Assembly (NCBI RefSeq): GCF_033807715.1
Contig: NC_084587.1
Span: 27,050,017 to 27,114,016, forward strand
Direction of reading: 5' to 3'
Length of the DNA stretch: 64,000 nt
Source of the DNA: Cololabis saira
Lineage: Eukaryota; Chordata; Actinopteri; Beloniformes; Belonidae
Shown here: piece by piece, positions 54,790 to 64,000 of the stretch
Numbering within the stretch: the stretch's first letter is position 1
Layout of the letters: every line of letters starts with the position of its first letter
Notes under the pieces: generated by a model
The model's database searches: none
Seen by the model: only the letters and a program-made list of their open reading frames with translations
Told to the model about the DNA's origin: nothing
Translations under genes and position numbers: made by a program

Positions 54790-55650
54790 TTCCATCTCCT
54801 TTCTGCCCACTATCCCCTCTCTGGCCTGCTGCTGTCTGGGGGCTCGGCTCCTGGTGGGCAGTGGCAGGATGGGTCGTCCCTCCGACCTGGTGGTGCTGGT
54901 GGTACGAGAGCGGCTGACTTCTGCTGACTTGACACCTGTTCTCCTGGGGGGGGGATCCCTGGCCGGATCCCCACAAGATGTAGCGATCCCGATACTGGGG
55001 GGCCAGTGAGGGGCGGCTCTAGACTGTTCTCTGTGGGTCCATTTCCTCCTTTCTGCCGTATGCCTCCATGGCAGGGGGACACATCCTGGGCCCCTCATGG
55101 GACGGCGGATGGGTTGGGGCAGGTGTACCCACCTCCCCACCCATGTGCCTTCTCCTCGGAGCTGCAGGTGTGTGGCTGCTTCCACTTTCATCTTGACTTG
55201 TCATCTTGGCAGTGAGGGCCCATCACCTACACTTACAAGTATCTGCGGGGGGCTGACCTGCCAGATGGTTCCTGATGGGATGGAGAGTGAATCTTGTGCA
55301 CTGGGGAGGTCTGCTGCATGGCACTGACTCAACACACCAGTACCAGCTGTGATTCAGCCTGAAGTTTTGGTTGTGATCGCAAGTTGTTGCTGAACTCGTG
55401 TTGGAGGTCAACATCACTGTGTGCTTTATGTGTCTCTTCAGCTCTGGCCATTTAAACTCTTCTGCAAATCGGGAGTTATATCCAACGTAACAACAAAACA
55501 TCATACGCTCATTTACACACATCACACCAAGGCATTATCAATAGCACACGCAAAATCCATCACAATCTTCTGTTTTTGTCTACACTTCACTGTCTGATTT
55601 TAGTCCTCTTTGACAGAATCCATCTCAGGTCCTAATAACATTTGTTATAT
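54790..55650 (+). other. GC-rich unclassified segment
   Basis: It is much richer in GC than the surroundings, with frames open on both strands (for example 54730-55191 minus) that show no domain. The GC-rich text seems to continue from before the MITE (54240-54313), so the MITE probably inserted into it. I suspect an old transposon but cannot name it. Confidence 0.4.
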
Positions 55651-55655
55651 TAGCC

Positions 55656-57310
55656 CAGAGGTAGCCGACATGGGCGACTCGTTGCCCACGGGCATCCAGT
55701 TGCCCACAGGGACCTTGTGAGTTCCCCCCAGACTCTGCTCTAAAAATCAGCAGTCATCAATGTCTAAAATGAATTGCTATTCTTTTCAGTATTTTATTAT
55801 CAGCACAAACGTGGTGATTTTTTTTTTTTTCATACCTGATCTTTTCTAAAAACATGGAGCATAGTTCATGATTTGCTAAAAATGTTGCTGGTTGTGGTTA
55901 GTACAGATGGACTTTGATTTACTGTAAAAATGTGAAAAGGATTTCTTGAAAAGTGAAATAGATGAGATTTCTAACTGATCATTTCTACAAACGCGGGACA
56001 TAGTTCATGATTTGCTAAAAAGTGTTACAGTGGTTGAGTTTAGTATCAATGGGACTTGATTTGAAGATGTTAATGATTTGCTCCTAAAATGTTACAGAAG
56101 AGATGATAAATGGCACAAATTAAATGAATTAAGAATAAAAAAAGTTTCATGCTGAAATACGTTTCCCGCTATGATAAATCAATTTGATAATTATTGTTAG
56201 GAAAGGTTATGGCAGCGCTTTTAATAAGTGAATATCAAATATTCTGATCAAAGGAGAAACCCTGCTTTATTCAAAAAGTTAAACCAAGCAAGTAGCCTTT
56301 CATAGCCTTTTATAGCCTTTATGTCTGCTCCGTTTGGAGTATGCAATGGAGTTAGACAGGGTAGCATTTTGTCTCCATTTTCATTTAATATTTATATGGA
56401 TGAATTATCAAAGCTGCTCAGTGGTTGTGGTACAGGTTTTGGGTTGGTAACACCATCATCAACCACCTGATGTACGCTGATGATTTAGTTATTTTTTCAC
56501 CATATAGTGCTGGTCTTCAACAGCTACTGAGGGTCTGCTCACAATATGGCCTCGACATTGACATTCTCTACAATGCAAAGAAAAGCAACATAATGATCGT
56601 CAGGACCAAAGAGGACAGCAAACTGTCATTTCCTGACTTCTTTTTGTCTGGCACTGTCCTCAAAGTGTGCAATGAGATTAAATACTTGGGACACTACATT
56701 AATGACAACCTGTCCGATGATGGGGACATTTATAGACAGTGTCATGCATTGTATGTGCAAGCGAACACACTTATACGCAAATTTGGTGTGTGCTCTGTAC
56801 CTGTGAAGGCTGCACTTTTTAGAGCCTATTGTACCCCCATGTATACTGCTCACTTGTGGCGTCACTATAAAAAGAGCAGTATGCAGAAACTTTATGTAGC
56901 CTATAATGATGGGATGAGGCTGTTGCTCAAGGTGCCACGCTGGAGCAGTGCAAGTCAGCTGTTTGTCAGTGTCGGTGTGCCTACCTGCACTGCTGTACTG
57001 CGTAACCTTATGCATAGATGTATGTGCAGGTTGTCGGACTCTGGGAACAATATAACTTTCACACTGACCAACCCTGCACAGAGCTCAGTCAGGTTCTTCT
57101 CCAAAATCTGGAATCATTGGCGTCTCAGCCTTTATGTAAATGTGACGTGATATGTGATTACTGTGGATTTTATCCTTATTTTTTGTACCCTTTGTCTGTT
57201 GTCTGTTCTGCTATGGACCTTGTGTCCTTAATAAAGCTTATTATTATTATTATTATATTGTTCTGTATCCTCGAAGTAGCTCTCAGTTTCAAAAACGTTG
57301 GTGACTCCTG
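55656..57310. mobile_element. hAT-like element carrying a LINE
   Basis: The left end CAGAGGTAGCCGAC and the complement of the right end, CAGGAGTCACCAAC, match at 10 of 14 positions and fit the CAGGGGTxxCCAAC pattern of hAT ends. Flanks tattagcc and ggttagac agree at only 5 of 8 bases. A LINE occupies about 56310-57256. Confidence 0.45.
56310..57256 (+). pseudogene. 5'-truncated LINE reverse transcriptase
   Basis: The + strand encodes the C-terminal half of a LINE reverse transcriptase: NGVRQGSILSPFSFNIYMDE, then HLMYADDLVIFSPYSAGLQQ with the catalytic YADD box, EIKYLGHYIND, YCTPMYTAHLW and RNLMHRCMCRLSDS, ending at a stop at 57150. A 1-bp frameshift lies near 56440. A 3' UTR with an aataaag signal and a (TTA)n tail follows (to about 57256). 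Apart from the frameshift the frame is open for over 700 bp, so the copy is fairly young. Confidence 0.88.
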
Positions 57311-57761
57311 GGTTAGACTGTGAAGAGGGCTGGTGAAGGGCACTTTTACCTTCACTAGCACATGCAAGAAAACTTGCATCTGAGGCCCAACTCCGCACCA
57401 ACCCACCATGTATATGCAGATAGTTGATTAAAAAAAAAAACAGAAGTCTAACAGGATTAGTTAAGGATATAGGGAAAGAGAACTATGAGGGTTACGCTCA
57501 TACAGAGAAAAACACTGTTTTGTTTTTCTTGAACGAAAAAGTGTAATGGAAACATGACTAATATTTTGACAGATTTGTGTTGGCTACGTACTCACTGAAT
57601 GGTTCAAAATGGTTAGCTACATTGAAAAAAATGTGAATCACGCATATAGACACAAATTTGAAAATAATGTAAATTAATTTGTCCATATATCTCTGAATGT
57701 GTCTTATGAGTTAACTTTTATGACACCTTTCCATGTACATGTGTATATTTTGTGTCTGCAG

Positions 57762-57865
57762 GCTGAAACCATTCACATCATACAAGTTTCGGATGTTGGC
57801 CACCAATGATGTTGGAAACAGTGTTCTCAGCAAAGAGTCGGAGGTCATTAAAACTCTGCAGGATG
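57762..57865 (+). CDS. sdk2: sidekick exon 15: end of FN3-9
   Basis: The acceptor is tgtgtctgcag|gctgaa and the donor is caggatg|gtaaga. It is 104 nt, phase 2 in and phase 1 out. It encodes [18 protein letters not shown] and the linker VIKTLQD. It follows the longest intron in the window, and a 136-bp intron follows it. Confidence 0.96.
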
Positions 57866-58001
57866 GTAAGACACTGGGTGGCAGATTACACGGGAGGAAA
57901 GAAGAAGGAAGACTTTGAAAAAGATCATATAATTGAAGGACAAGGGATAGATAGTCAGCTTTTATGTCTTTGTTCACAGTCTTTCCGTGTTTTCTTTCCA
58001 G

Positions 58002-58072
58002 TGCCTAATGAACCACCAGTGATCCTCTCAGTGAAACCAACAACTACTACCTCAGTGCTTGTGCAGTGGAAG
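58002..58072 (+). CDS. sdk2: sidekick exon 16: start of FN3-10
   Basis: The acceptor is ttctttccag|tgccta and the donor is tggaag|gtattt. It is 71 nt, phase 1 in and phase 0 out. It encodes VPNEPPVILSVKP and TTTTSVLVQWK with the conserved FN3 tryptophan. FN3-10 is spread over four exons (16-19), more than any other domain here. Confidence 0.95.
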
Positions 58073-58788
58073 GTATTTTCCTACTTCAAACACATTGACA
58101 GTCTCTAAGAAATACACATATGCACAGCAGAGCCTACGGCAACTAGGGTTAATAGTAAAATGTAAGTCTGTCCTCTACAGCCCAGAAATGTATGTGTCTG
58201 TATGTATGTCAGTCCAATTATCTTTATTTATTAAAGCAGGGGAGGTCAGAGGGCAGTAAAGAGGAATTAGAAGGAAAAAGGGAAACAGACAGAGGGAGGG
58301 AGGGACAGAAAGTCCTACGGGGGGGCGTCCAACTCTTAATGAATGTAAACAAGCAAGGAGATATGTTATGGGTCGAGAGGAGCCTTTGGCTATCAGTCCA
58401 GCAATAGAGAAAGTGGAAAGCAGGAGGAAAATTCAGTAAAAAGATTCTGTTTACGTCAAAGCTTGTCTCATCCTCTTCAGTGCATCTCATCCTTTAGCCT
58501 TATGTCAAAGCATAAAGAGGCAAGGAAAGCACAAACTGACCAGCAATTTCATCACCCTTTACAAGGATGCCAAACCTTGTGAGGCATCACTTTGCCTTTG
58601 GAAATTACTGCCGGACCAATACACCAACCCTTTAAAATGAACAGCTAATAAAGTGCTGCGCATAAACGTCTCTGCTGGCCTGCCCCGTGTCTTTACAGCA
58701 CCAAGAAGAGCATAGTACATTCTTTTATTAAATTTAGAAGTACCTATTACTTATACATACGTATGTGTGTTTGTTTTCATGTCTCCAG
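58073..58788 (+). other. intron 16
   Basis: The intron is 716 bp with a purine-rich stretch near 58250-58330. No element is recognised. Confidence 0.9.
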
Positions 58789-58927
58789 CGTCCTAGTGAA
58801 GGAAGTATTAATGGGATTTTGACTGGATACCGGCTGTATTATAGGGAGATCCAAGGAAACACTTCTACTCTCACAGGAGCAGAAAGCCAGACCACCAAAA
58901 ACAACACCACAAGTGCCCTCATTACAA
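58789..58927 (+). CDS. sdk2: sidekick exon 17: middle of FN3-10
   Basis: The acceptor is catgtctccag|cgtcct and the donor is attacaa|gtgagt. It is 139 nt, phase 0 in and phase 1 out. It begins RPSEGSINGILTGYRLYYRE. The following stretch is rich in Thr, Ser and Asn, with sequons NTS and NTT, and diverges strongly from remembered SDK1 and SDK2, which fits a variable loop. Confidence 0.93.
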
Positions 58928-60452
58928 GTGAGTATTTCTGCTACTTATGAACTCGGACACTCTCTGGGTCCTGCCCCAACTAGGTATCATTTCTGCGCAG
59001 GTTTAATGAAAATGACGATGATGGTAAGGCAAGATTTACTGCTTGAAACTGTCAAAGTTACAATATTTATGTCCTTTTGTAGACAAAGGTAACACAAGCA
59101 CAAACAAAAAGTTTAACATGCAACAAAAGTCACAAAGTTAATTTGAAGCTTTGGGTTTAGTTTTTACTATGCCAGTATCACAGAGAATCAAAAATCCTGA
59201 TATTCTTGGGTCATGGATTTGACTGAGTTGTCAAACAGGTGACTAAAGTCATGGGATGTACTTTTAGTTTGACCAACTATGTGACGACTTAATTTAGTGA
59301 CTTCACTGGCGAACATTAGCGCCTCTAGCATTCTAATGTATATAGTCATATATTTGTTTGAGGACGTTCATGACCAAGGTGCCAAACAAATGCAGGATAC
59401 ACGTAGCATCGTTATGTACGCATCGTAACAGCAAGTGTATTCCCGGCCTAACGAGGTCTAGCCACTCATGTAGCAATAGCGCAGCATATCACCAGAAAGT
59501 TCATGTGTCAGCCTCTGGCGTAGGCCATAATGAAGAGCAGCTCTAGTGGGAAAAAGCGGTATTACAAGACATGCAGGACCACCCCACTGATTAGCACAGT
59601 TGTCAGTGGCTGCTTTCATCCACACAGCCAATCTACAGGCCTCCAGCAGTGACATTTCTGATATTTCTACATTGGGTTTTTGAATGTTAAATTAGTTTTC
59701 TAAAACATCATAACGCAGTTTTATAAAGATGTGTTACAGCAGCTGGTGTTTAGTGATTGGGTTACATGCTTAAGAATGTTGCTACATTTTTTTATAAACA
59801 CTAAAAGGTATTCTAAGTTCAGTCTAGTATAAGTATAAGCACACTAGATGGGAGATGACTGACCCTTTTTTTTGTTGTCATGCATCACCAAGGTATAAAC
59901 CAGGGAATGCAGTAGATATCTTATACCACCGGGTTATCAAAACTGGTGTTAACGTTTGAGCTGCTGCTCTGAAATCTTTGATTTAAAGAGAAAGATATGA
60001 ACTCTCGTAAGATGTCAAAGCATGAAATAAGCAATAAAAACCTGGATCGAAATAATTGTCAATACGGTCGTGCAAAGTGACACTTCACTGCCCAATTTTT
60101 CTGTCTTTTGAGGTAATTGTAGAAAAAGTCATAAGTGCGGGAAAAAAAAATCTAAAAGTAAAAATGACAGAAAATACATTTCCAGCTGTGTTTCCTGACT
60201 TTCAGCAAATGGACCTAACTGCAAAGCTGTTTCCTCATGACGCCACCATTTTTACTCAGTAACAACAGTAAAATGTTATTACGCAGTATGACATTGTTAT
60301 TGTCAATTGCGTAAAATAATTCTGTTTGTCTAGAGTGGAAGTTGGTGAAATCTCTGTAAGTTTAAAAGGGTGTTTGAATTCCGAAGTTGATGAATTAACT
60401 TGAAAATGTATTCATATCTGCTCTGTCCATTTTGTTTCTCACATTTCTTCAG
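58928..60452 (+). other. intron 17
   Basis: The intron is 1.5 kb, AT-rich, with no recognisable element or exon. Confidence 0.88.
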
Positions 60453-60509
60453 CCAAGAGCACATTCAAGACAGTCAGCAGCCCCTCACTCACAGAGTTTG
60501 AGTTGACAC
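60453..60509 (+). CDS. sdk2: sidekick exon 18: 57-nt exon in FN3-10
   Basis: The acceptor is acatttcttcag|ccaag and the donor is ttgacac|gtgagt. It is 57 nt and symmetric in phase 1, encoding 19 residues including KSTFKTVSSPSLTEFELT. The position matches SSFKTVNSSS...CELT in remembered SDK2. Skipping or inclusion would keep the frame, so it is a candidate cassette exon. Only 128 bp separate it from exon 19. Confidence 0.9.
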
Positions 60510-60637
60510 GTGAGTAATTTATTGGAGAACTCAGATGTTAATCTCCAGAGACAGCTGGCTAGACATAAAATGAATACCTTTGTGCTGTTATGTTGTGCAG
60601 ACATATCTGAAAGTTATGGTGTATTGTTTCCTGGCAG

Positions 60638-60739
60638 AACTGAAGAAGTTCAAACGCTATCAGATCGTAATGACAAGCTACAATATCATTGGAGAGAGCC
60701 CACCGTCCACTCCGGTCGAGGTGTCTGTTGGAGAGGCGG
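60638..60739 (+). CDS. sdk2: sidekick exon 19: end of FN3-10
   Basis: The acceptor is tttcctggcag|aactga and the donor is gaggcgg|gtaggt. It is 102 nt and symmetric in phase 1. It encodes LKKFKRYQIVMTSYNIIG, then ESPPSTPVEVSVGEA. This block resembles SDK2 (YNIIGES) rather than SDK1 (YNAVGEG) as recalled, and is the best single argument for sdk2. Confidence 0.96.
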
Positions 60740-61134
60740 GTAGGTGAAAACTGCAAAAAAGTTGCTCTGGATTTAAATATGAGCTGTAAAAAAATCTAAA
60801 AACTCTCTTGCTTCGATAATATAATGGGAAAAAAATGTTTTGTAAGCATGTTCATAACTTCCAAAATCAAATTTCCTGATGGGTGCAGGATGATGCAGAT
60901 GGTTGTTTCAAGTCTCCACAGAGATTTAATTCACATTTTATTTAATTGTTTTATCGGTTGCTTTATAACCAAGGCCCTGCCACTCAATTTCCTCACGGGG
61001 ATCTAGAAAGTATGGTGGCAGTTCCACATCTCTTACATTGATGATTTGTCAAATTTCTGAAGTACGTTAAAAATTGGAATAATGTACTTTTTTATCGTTT
61101 ATTAAACAAAGACTAAGAAAATATGCAGAATAGA

Positions 61135-62129
61135 TGTGTGAAAAAAGAAATACACCCTGAGTTTTACCATAACAATTCAGAAGGTAAACAGTTTAACTTG
61201 ATTTATTGTCAGTAAGTTTAACCACAACTGTAAAAGCAGAAGTTAATCTAATGCTTCAGACCAGTGAAATGACAATCTTGTAAATACATTAGTTGTGATC
61301 TCAGCAAAGTAATGTTTGCTGGTCTATGAATTTTCAAGCAATTTAGAGTCTGTCATTTACCAGTGAAAAATATTGGATGCTGCCACATCATCCCCAAGGG
61401 TGGTCATCCCAACAAGTTCAGAGCTTTCAGAGCCCAAAAAAATGGTAAACAATTCTCAGAAGCCACATCTCACCCTCTAAGGGCCCCCTGTGGCAGCATT
61501 AGTGCCCAAAGGAATGTTGACGTTTTTGTAAGGGATGTCAGAAGAAAGTATGTTCCCTCTAAGAGGAACACAGAAGCACATGTTTGCTTTTCAAAGTTAA
61601 ATTTGACAAACCCAGAGGACTTCTGTAACAATGGCCTTTGGCTGCATGAGAACAAAATGTTTAACCATATTGTACTGTACCACCTTTCGGTGAAAACTAA
61701 ACAAAGAACAAACACCTGTTGCTAATTGTCAAGGTCAGTGGCGACTTGTTTCACAGCCACTGAACCAGGGAGCCCTGCAGTCACAAAGACAATCATGAAC
61801 TCCTCTGCACACAGCACCACATTCAGCACTGAAATGTGAGGTCTTTAGATTTAGAACAGGACAGTGATGCCCGGCATAGCAGTTAATCTAAAAAATAATT
61901 TAAAAAAATTTAAAAAAAACAAGGTGCTGTAATTGCTCACTTAAAGTCCAGATATTAAACTGATTGAACTCCTGTGCAGGATGTGAAGAGACCCGTGCAT
62001 AAACGAATACCTGCAGTCAGCGCTGTAAGAAATGTAAGAGACAAAGTTAATGAAGAAAACAGTTAGTACTGCAACTGAAAGTGGTTTAATGCATTTTTAA
62101 ATCATGTGGTTTACTTAGTTTTTCACACA
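61135..62129. mobile_element. Tc1-like transposon remnant with inverted ends
   Basis: The ends TGTGTGAAAAAAGAAATACA and TTTACTTAGTTTTTCACACA are imperfect inverted repeats resembling a fish Tc1-like family. The interior (about 1 kb) contains eroded transposase-like text; for example, the + strand from 61363 reads CHIIPKGGHPNKFRAFRAQK. No intact catalytic region. Confidence 0.6.
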
Positions 62130-62560
62130 TTGAATGACACAGAATAATATATAAAACCGTATATCTGCAAAAGGCAAGACAAAGTTTATTTTTATTATTG
62201 GACAATTCAACAACAAGATTATTCACAGTGCTTTACATTAAAATATACATAAAAAGCATGATTTGAAGTTTACATAAAAAAAATATAATAAGATAAATAA
62301 ATGAAATAAAATAAAACATAACAGAATTTTCAGGACTCTAACCTGAGGGACTCTAAGGATGTTTTTCACATGCATGTAAAATGTGGAACGCTTAAAAGGA
62401 TCGGAAACTCTTCAGAGATGCCCAAATTTGGTCGACTAGCTGTTTTAGATTAATGAAAATCCATGTTTCTGATATGACCCGGATGGGTCGGTTTTAAGCT
62501 GTTTTTGTTTAACCCTTTTTTTGGTTCAGTCCTCCTGGCATTCCCTCTTCAGTGACATTG

Positions 62561-62685
62561 GCCCGGTTTCCCAGATCAGTTAAGTAGTTCTTAACAGCGA
62601 ATGACTTCTTTCACAGGCTCCTTAACATGGTTTGAAAGAAGTCTTTCGCTGTTAAGAGCTACTTAACTGATCTGGGAAACCGGGC
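62561..62685. mobile_element. foldback MITE, 125 bp
   Basis: Two arms of about 53 bp, starting GCCCGGTTTCCCAGATCAGT and ending with its complement, pair with only two mismatches around a loop of about 19 bases. The 5-bp direct repeat CATTG flanks it (62556-62560 and 62686-62690). The superfamily is not assigned. Confidence 0.88.
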
Positions 62686-62709
62686 CATTGTCTTTTAGTG
62701 ACTCAGTAG

Positions 62710-63177
<468 letters not shown>

Positions 63178-63709
63178 CATGAATACATCTGAAATATTGA
63201 ATATTGTCTAAAATGTTTGGGTGATGGCCCAGTCCATCTCTGTCTTTCAACAGTCTAGTTTATCCACAGTTTCTTCTCTATCAAACACACACACAGCAAT
63301 AACGAGAATTATGTAGGTAAATTGATCTTATATTAGTCTAGAAGTACCTTCTCATTTTTGTTTTGTCATTCATAATCCTGCATGTCATCAATCCTCTGTA
63401 GTGTACATAATCAAGTTTAATAGGCCATACATATCACATACTTAGGAATGAAAGGTGAGAATAAGTGAGCGTAGCAGGAGAGGGAGTCAGGAAAAACTGG
63501 AAGGGAGTGATGAAATTGGGTGATATGGCCTTTTCTCTAGCCTCGGGTGCCCACTGCCTAGTGTTCATGCATATGCACAGTACAGTGAAGTAACAAGGTA
63601 TTGCCTTAGGCCTATTCTAATTGGTAGAGTAGAACATATTTTCTGTACTTCCAACTGTTTAAAATGCAGATGCACACACAGAGTAACTGAAACATTTTGC
63701 CTGCTGCAG

Positions 63710-63825
63710 CTCCATCGGTGGCGCCTCAGTCTATCAAAGTGTCAGCTGTGTCTCCCTCCAGCCTTGAAGTGACCTGGGACATGCCCCCCCTTGAGACCCA
63801 GAATGGACTCATCCAAGGATACAAG
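63710..63825 (+). CDS. sdk2: sidekick exon 20: first half of FN3-11
   Basis: The acceptor is gcctgctgcag|ctccat and the donor is tacaag|gtgact. It is 116 nt, phase 1 in and phase 0 out. It encodes APSVAPQSIKVSAV and SPSSLEVTWDMPPLETQNG, ending GLIQGYK. The second half of FN3-11 and the rest of the gene lie beyond the window. Confidence 0.96.
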
Positions 63826-64000
63826 GTGACTCTCAGAATTACAAACACAAACATATCAATTACATACACACAAAGAATACATATTGCTGCCTGTAAATGG
63901 CCTTGGACTAGTGCTTACAATATGAGTGTCCACGTCACACTGTCTGAGTCCATTTAAAATGTCTCTCCTCTTGCCTTGGAGGGGGTTTTGCTCTGCTGCC
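63826..64000 (+). other. start of intron 20
   Basis: Follows the exon 20 donor. The sequence is too short to show more than ordinary intronic DNA. Confidence 0.9.

Larger units (their letters stand above)
53868..57560. mobile_element. candidate composite DNA transposon with nested insertions
   Basis: TAGTCGTGTTTCCATTAC at 53868 and GTAATGGAAACATGACTA ending at 57560 are an 18-bp inverted pair with one mismatch. Between them lie a TA-flanked MITE, a GC-rich unclassified stretch and a hAT-like element carrying a LINE. Removing the recognised insertions leaves about 1.6 kb. The two ends could also belong to separate copies in opposite orientation. Confidence 0.45.

Noticed and set aside
54730..55191. 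153-codon minus-strand frame in GC-rich DNA
   Set aside because: Frames are open on both strands because of GC richness, it overlaps a MITE end, and no domain is seen.
61363..61725. 120-codon + frame as a host exon
   Set aside because: It lies inside a Tc1-like element with recognisable inverted ends, and no sidekick or other domain is seen.

Overview
This is vertebrate, almost certainly teleost fish, genomic DNA. Short coding exons with GT-AG borders sit in long AT-rich introns full of (GT)n microsatellites, Tc1/mariner and hAT elements, MITEs and LINE fragments of kinds common in fish. No prokaryotic gene structure, RNA gene or CRISPR array was seen.

The only host gene found is the middle of a sidekick cell-adhesion gene on the + strand. 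Twenty consecutive exons (6061-63825) join in phase into one open frame of 933 complete codons (2,800 nt). They encode the second half of fibronectin III domain 2 (FN3-2) through the first half of FN3-11. Details such as the FN3-5, FN3-8 and FN3-10/11 segments resemble vertebrate SDK2 more than SDK1 as I remember those proteins, so sdk2 (a or b copy) is the best name. The family identity is secure; the paralogue is not. The Ig domains, FN3-1, FN3-12/13, transmembrane segment and PDZ-binding tail must lie outside the window.

Layout. 1-6060: intron 5' of the first visible exon, with an L2-like LINE fragment split by a hAT MITE that carries an expanded GGAA/GAAA array, a Tc1 remnant and the first copy of a near-identical repeat pair. 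6.2-12.5 kb: a near full-length RTE-like LINE (minus strand) bounded by a 12-bp duplication. 12.6-17.6 kb: Tc1 remnants and a MITE split by a 5'-truncated copy of the same RTE-like family. 17.6-20.1 kb: an exon cluster. 20.1-24.3 kb: a rearranged Gypsy-type LTR element. 24.3-34.9 kb: exons among Tc1, hAT-like and LINE pieces and a (GT)70 tract close to an acceptor. 34.9-38.8 kb: a duplicated hairpin-bearing unit with GT/TA arrays. 39-46 kb: TA- and TTAA-flanked MITEs. 46.3-57.8 kb: the largest intron, with several nested transposons. 57.8-63.8 kb: exons of FN3-9 to FN3-11, another Tc1-like remnant, a hairpin MITE and the second copy of the repeat pair.

Nothing here looks like a new multigene system. 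The items most worth a second look are the (GT)70 tract upstream of exon 10, a frame-preserving 57-nt exon, the duplicated hairpin unit at 35.4-36.7 kb, the nested insertions with intact target-site duplications, and a roughly 97% identical direct repeat pair 58.6 kb apart. Exon numbers (1-20) are local to this window.
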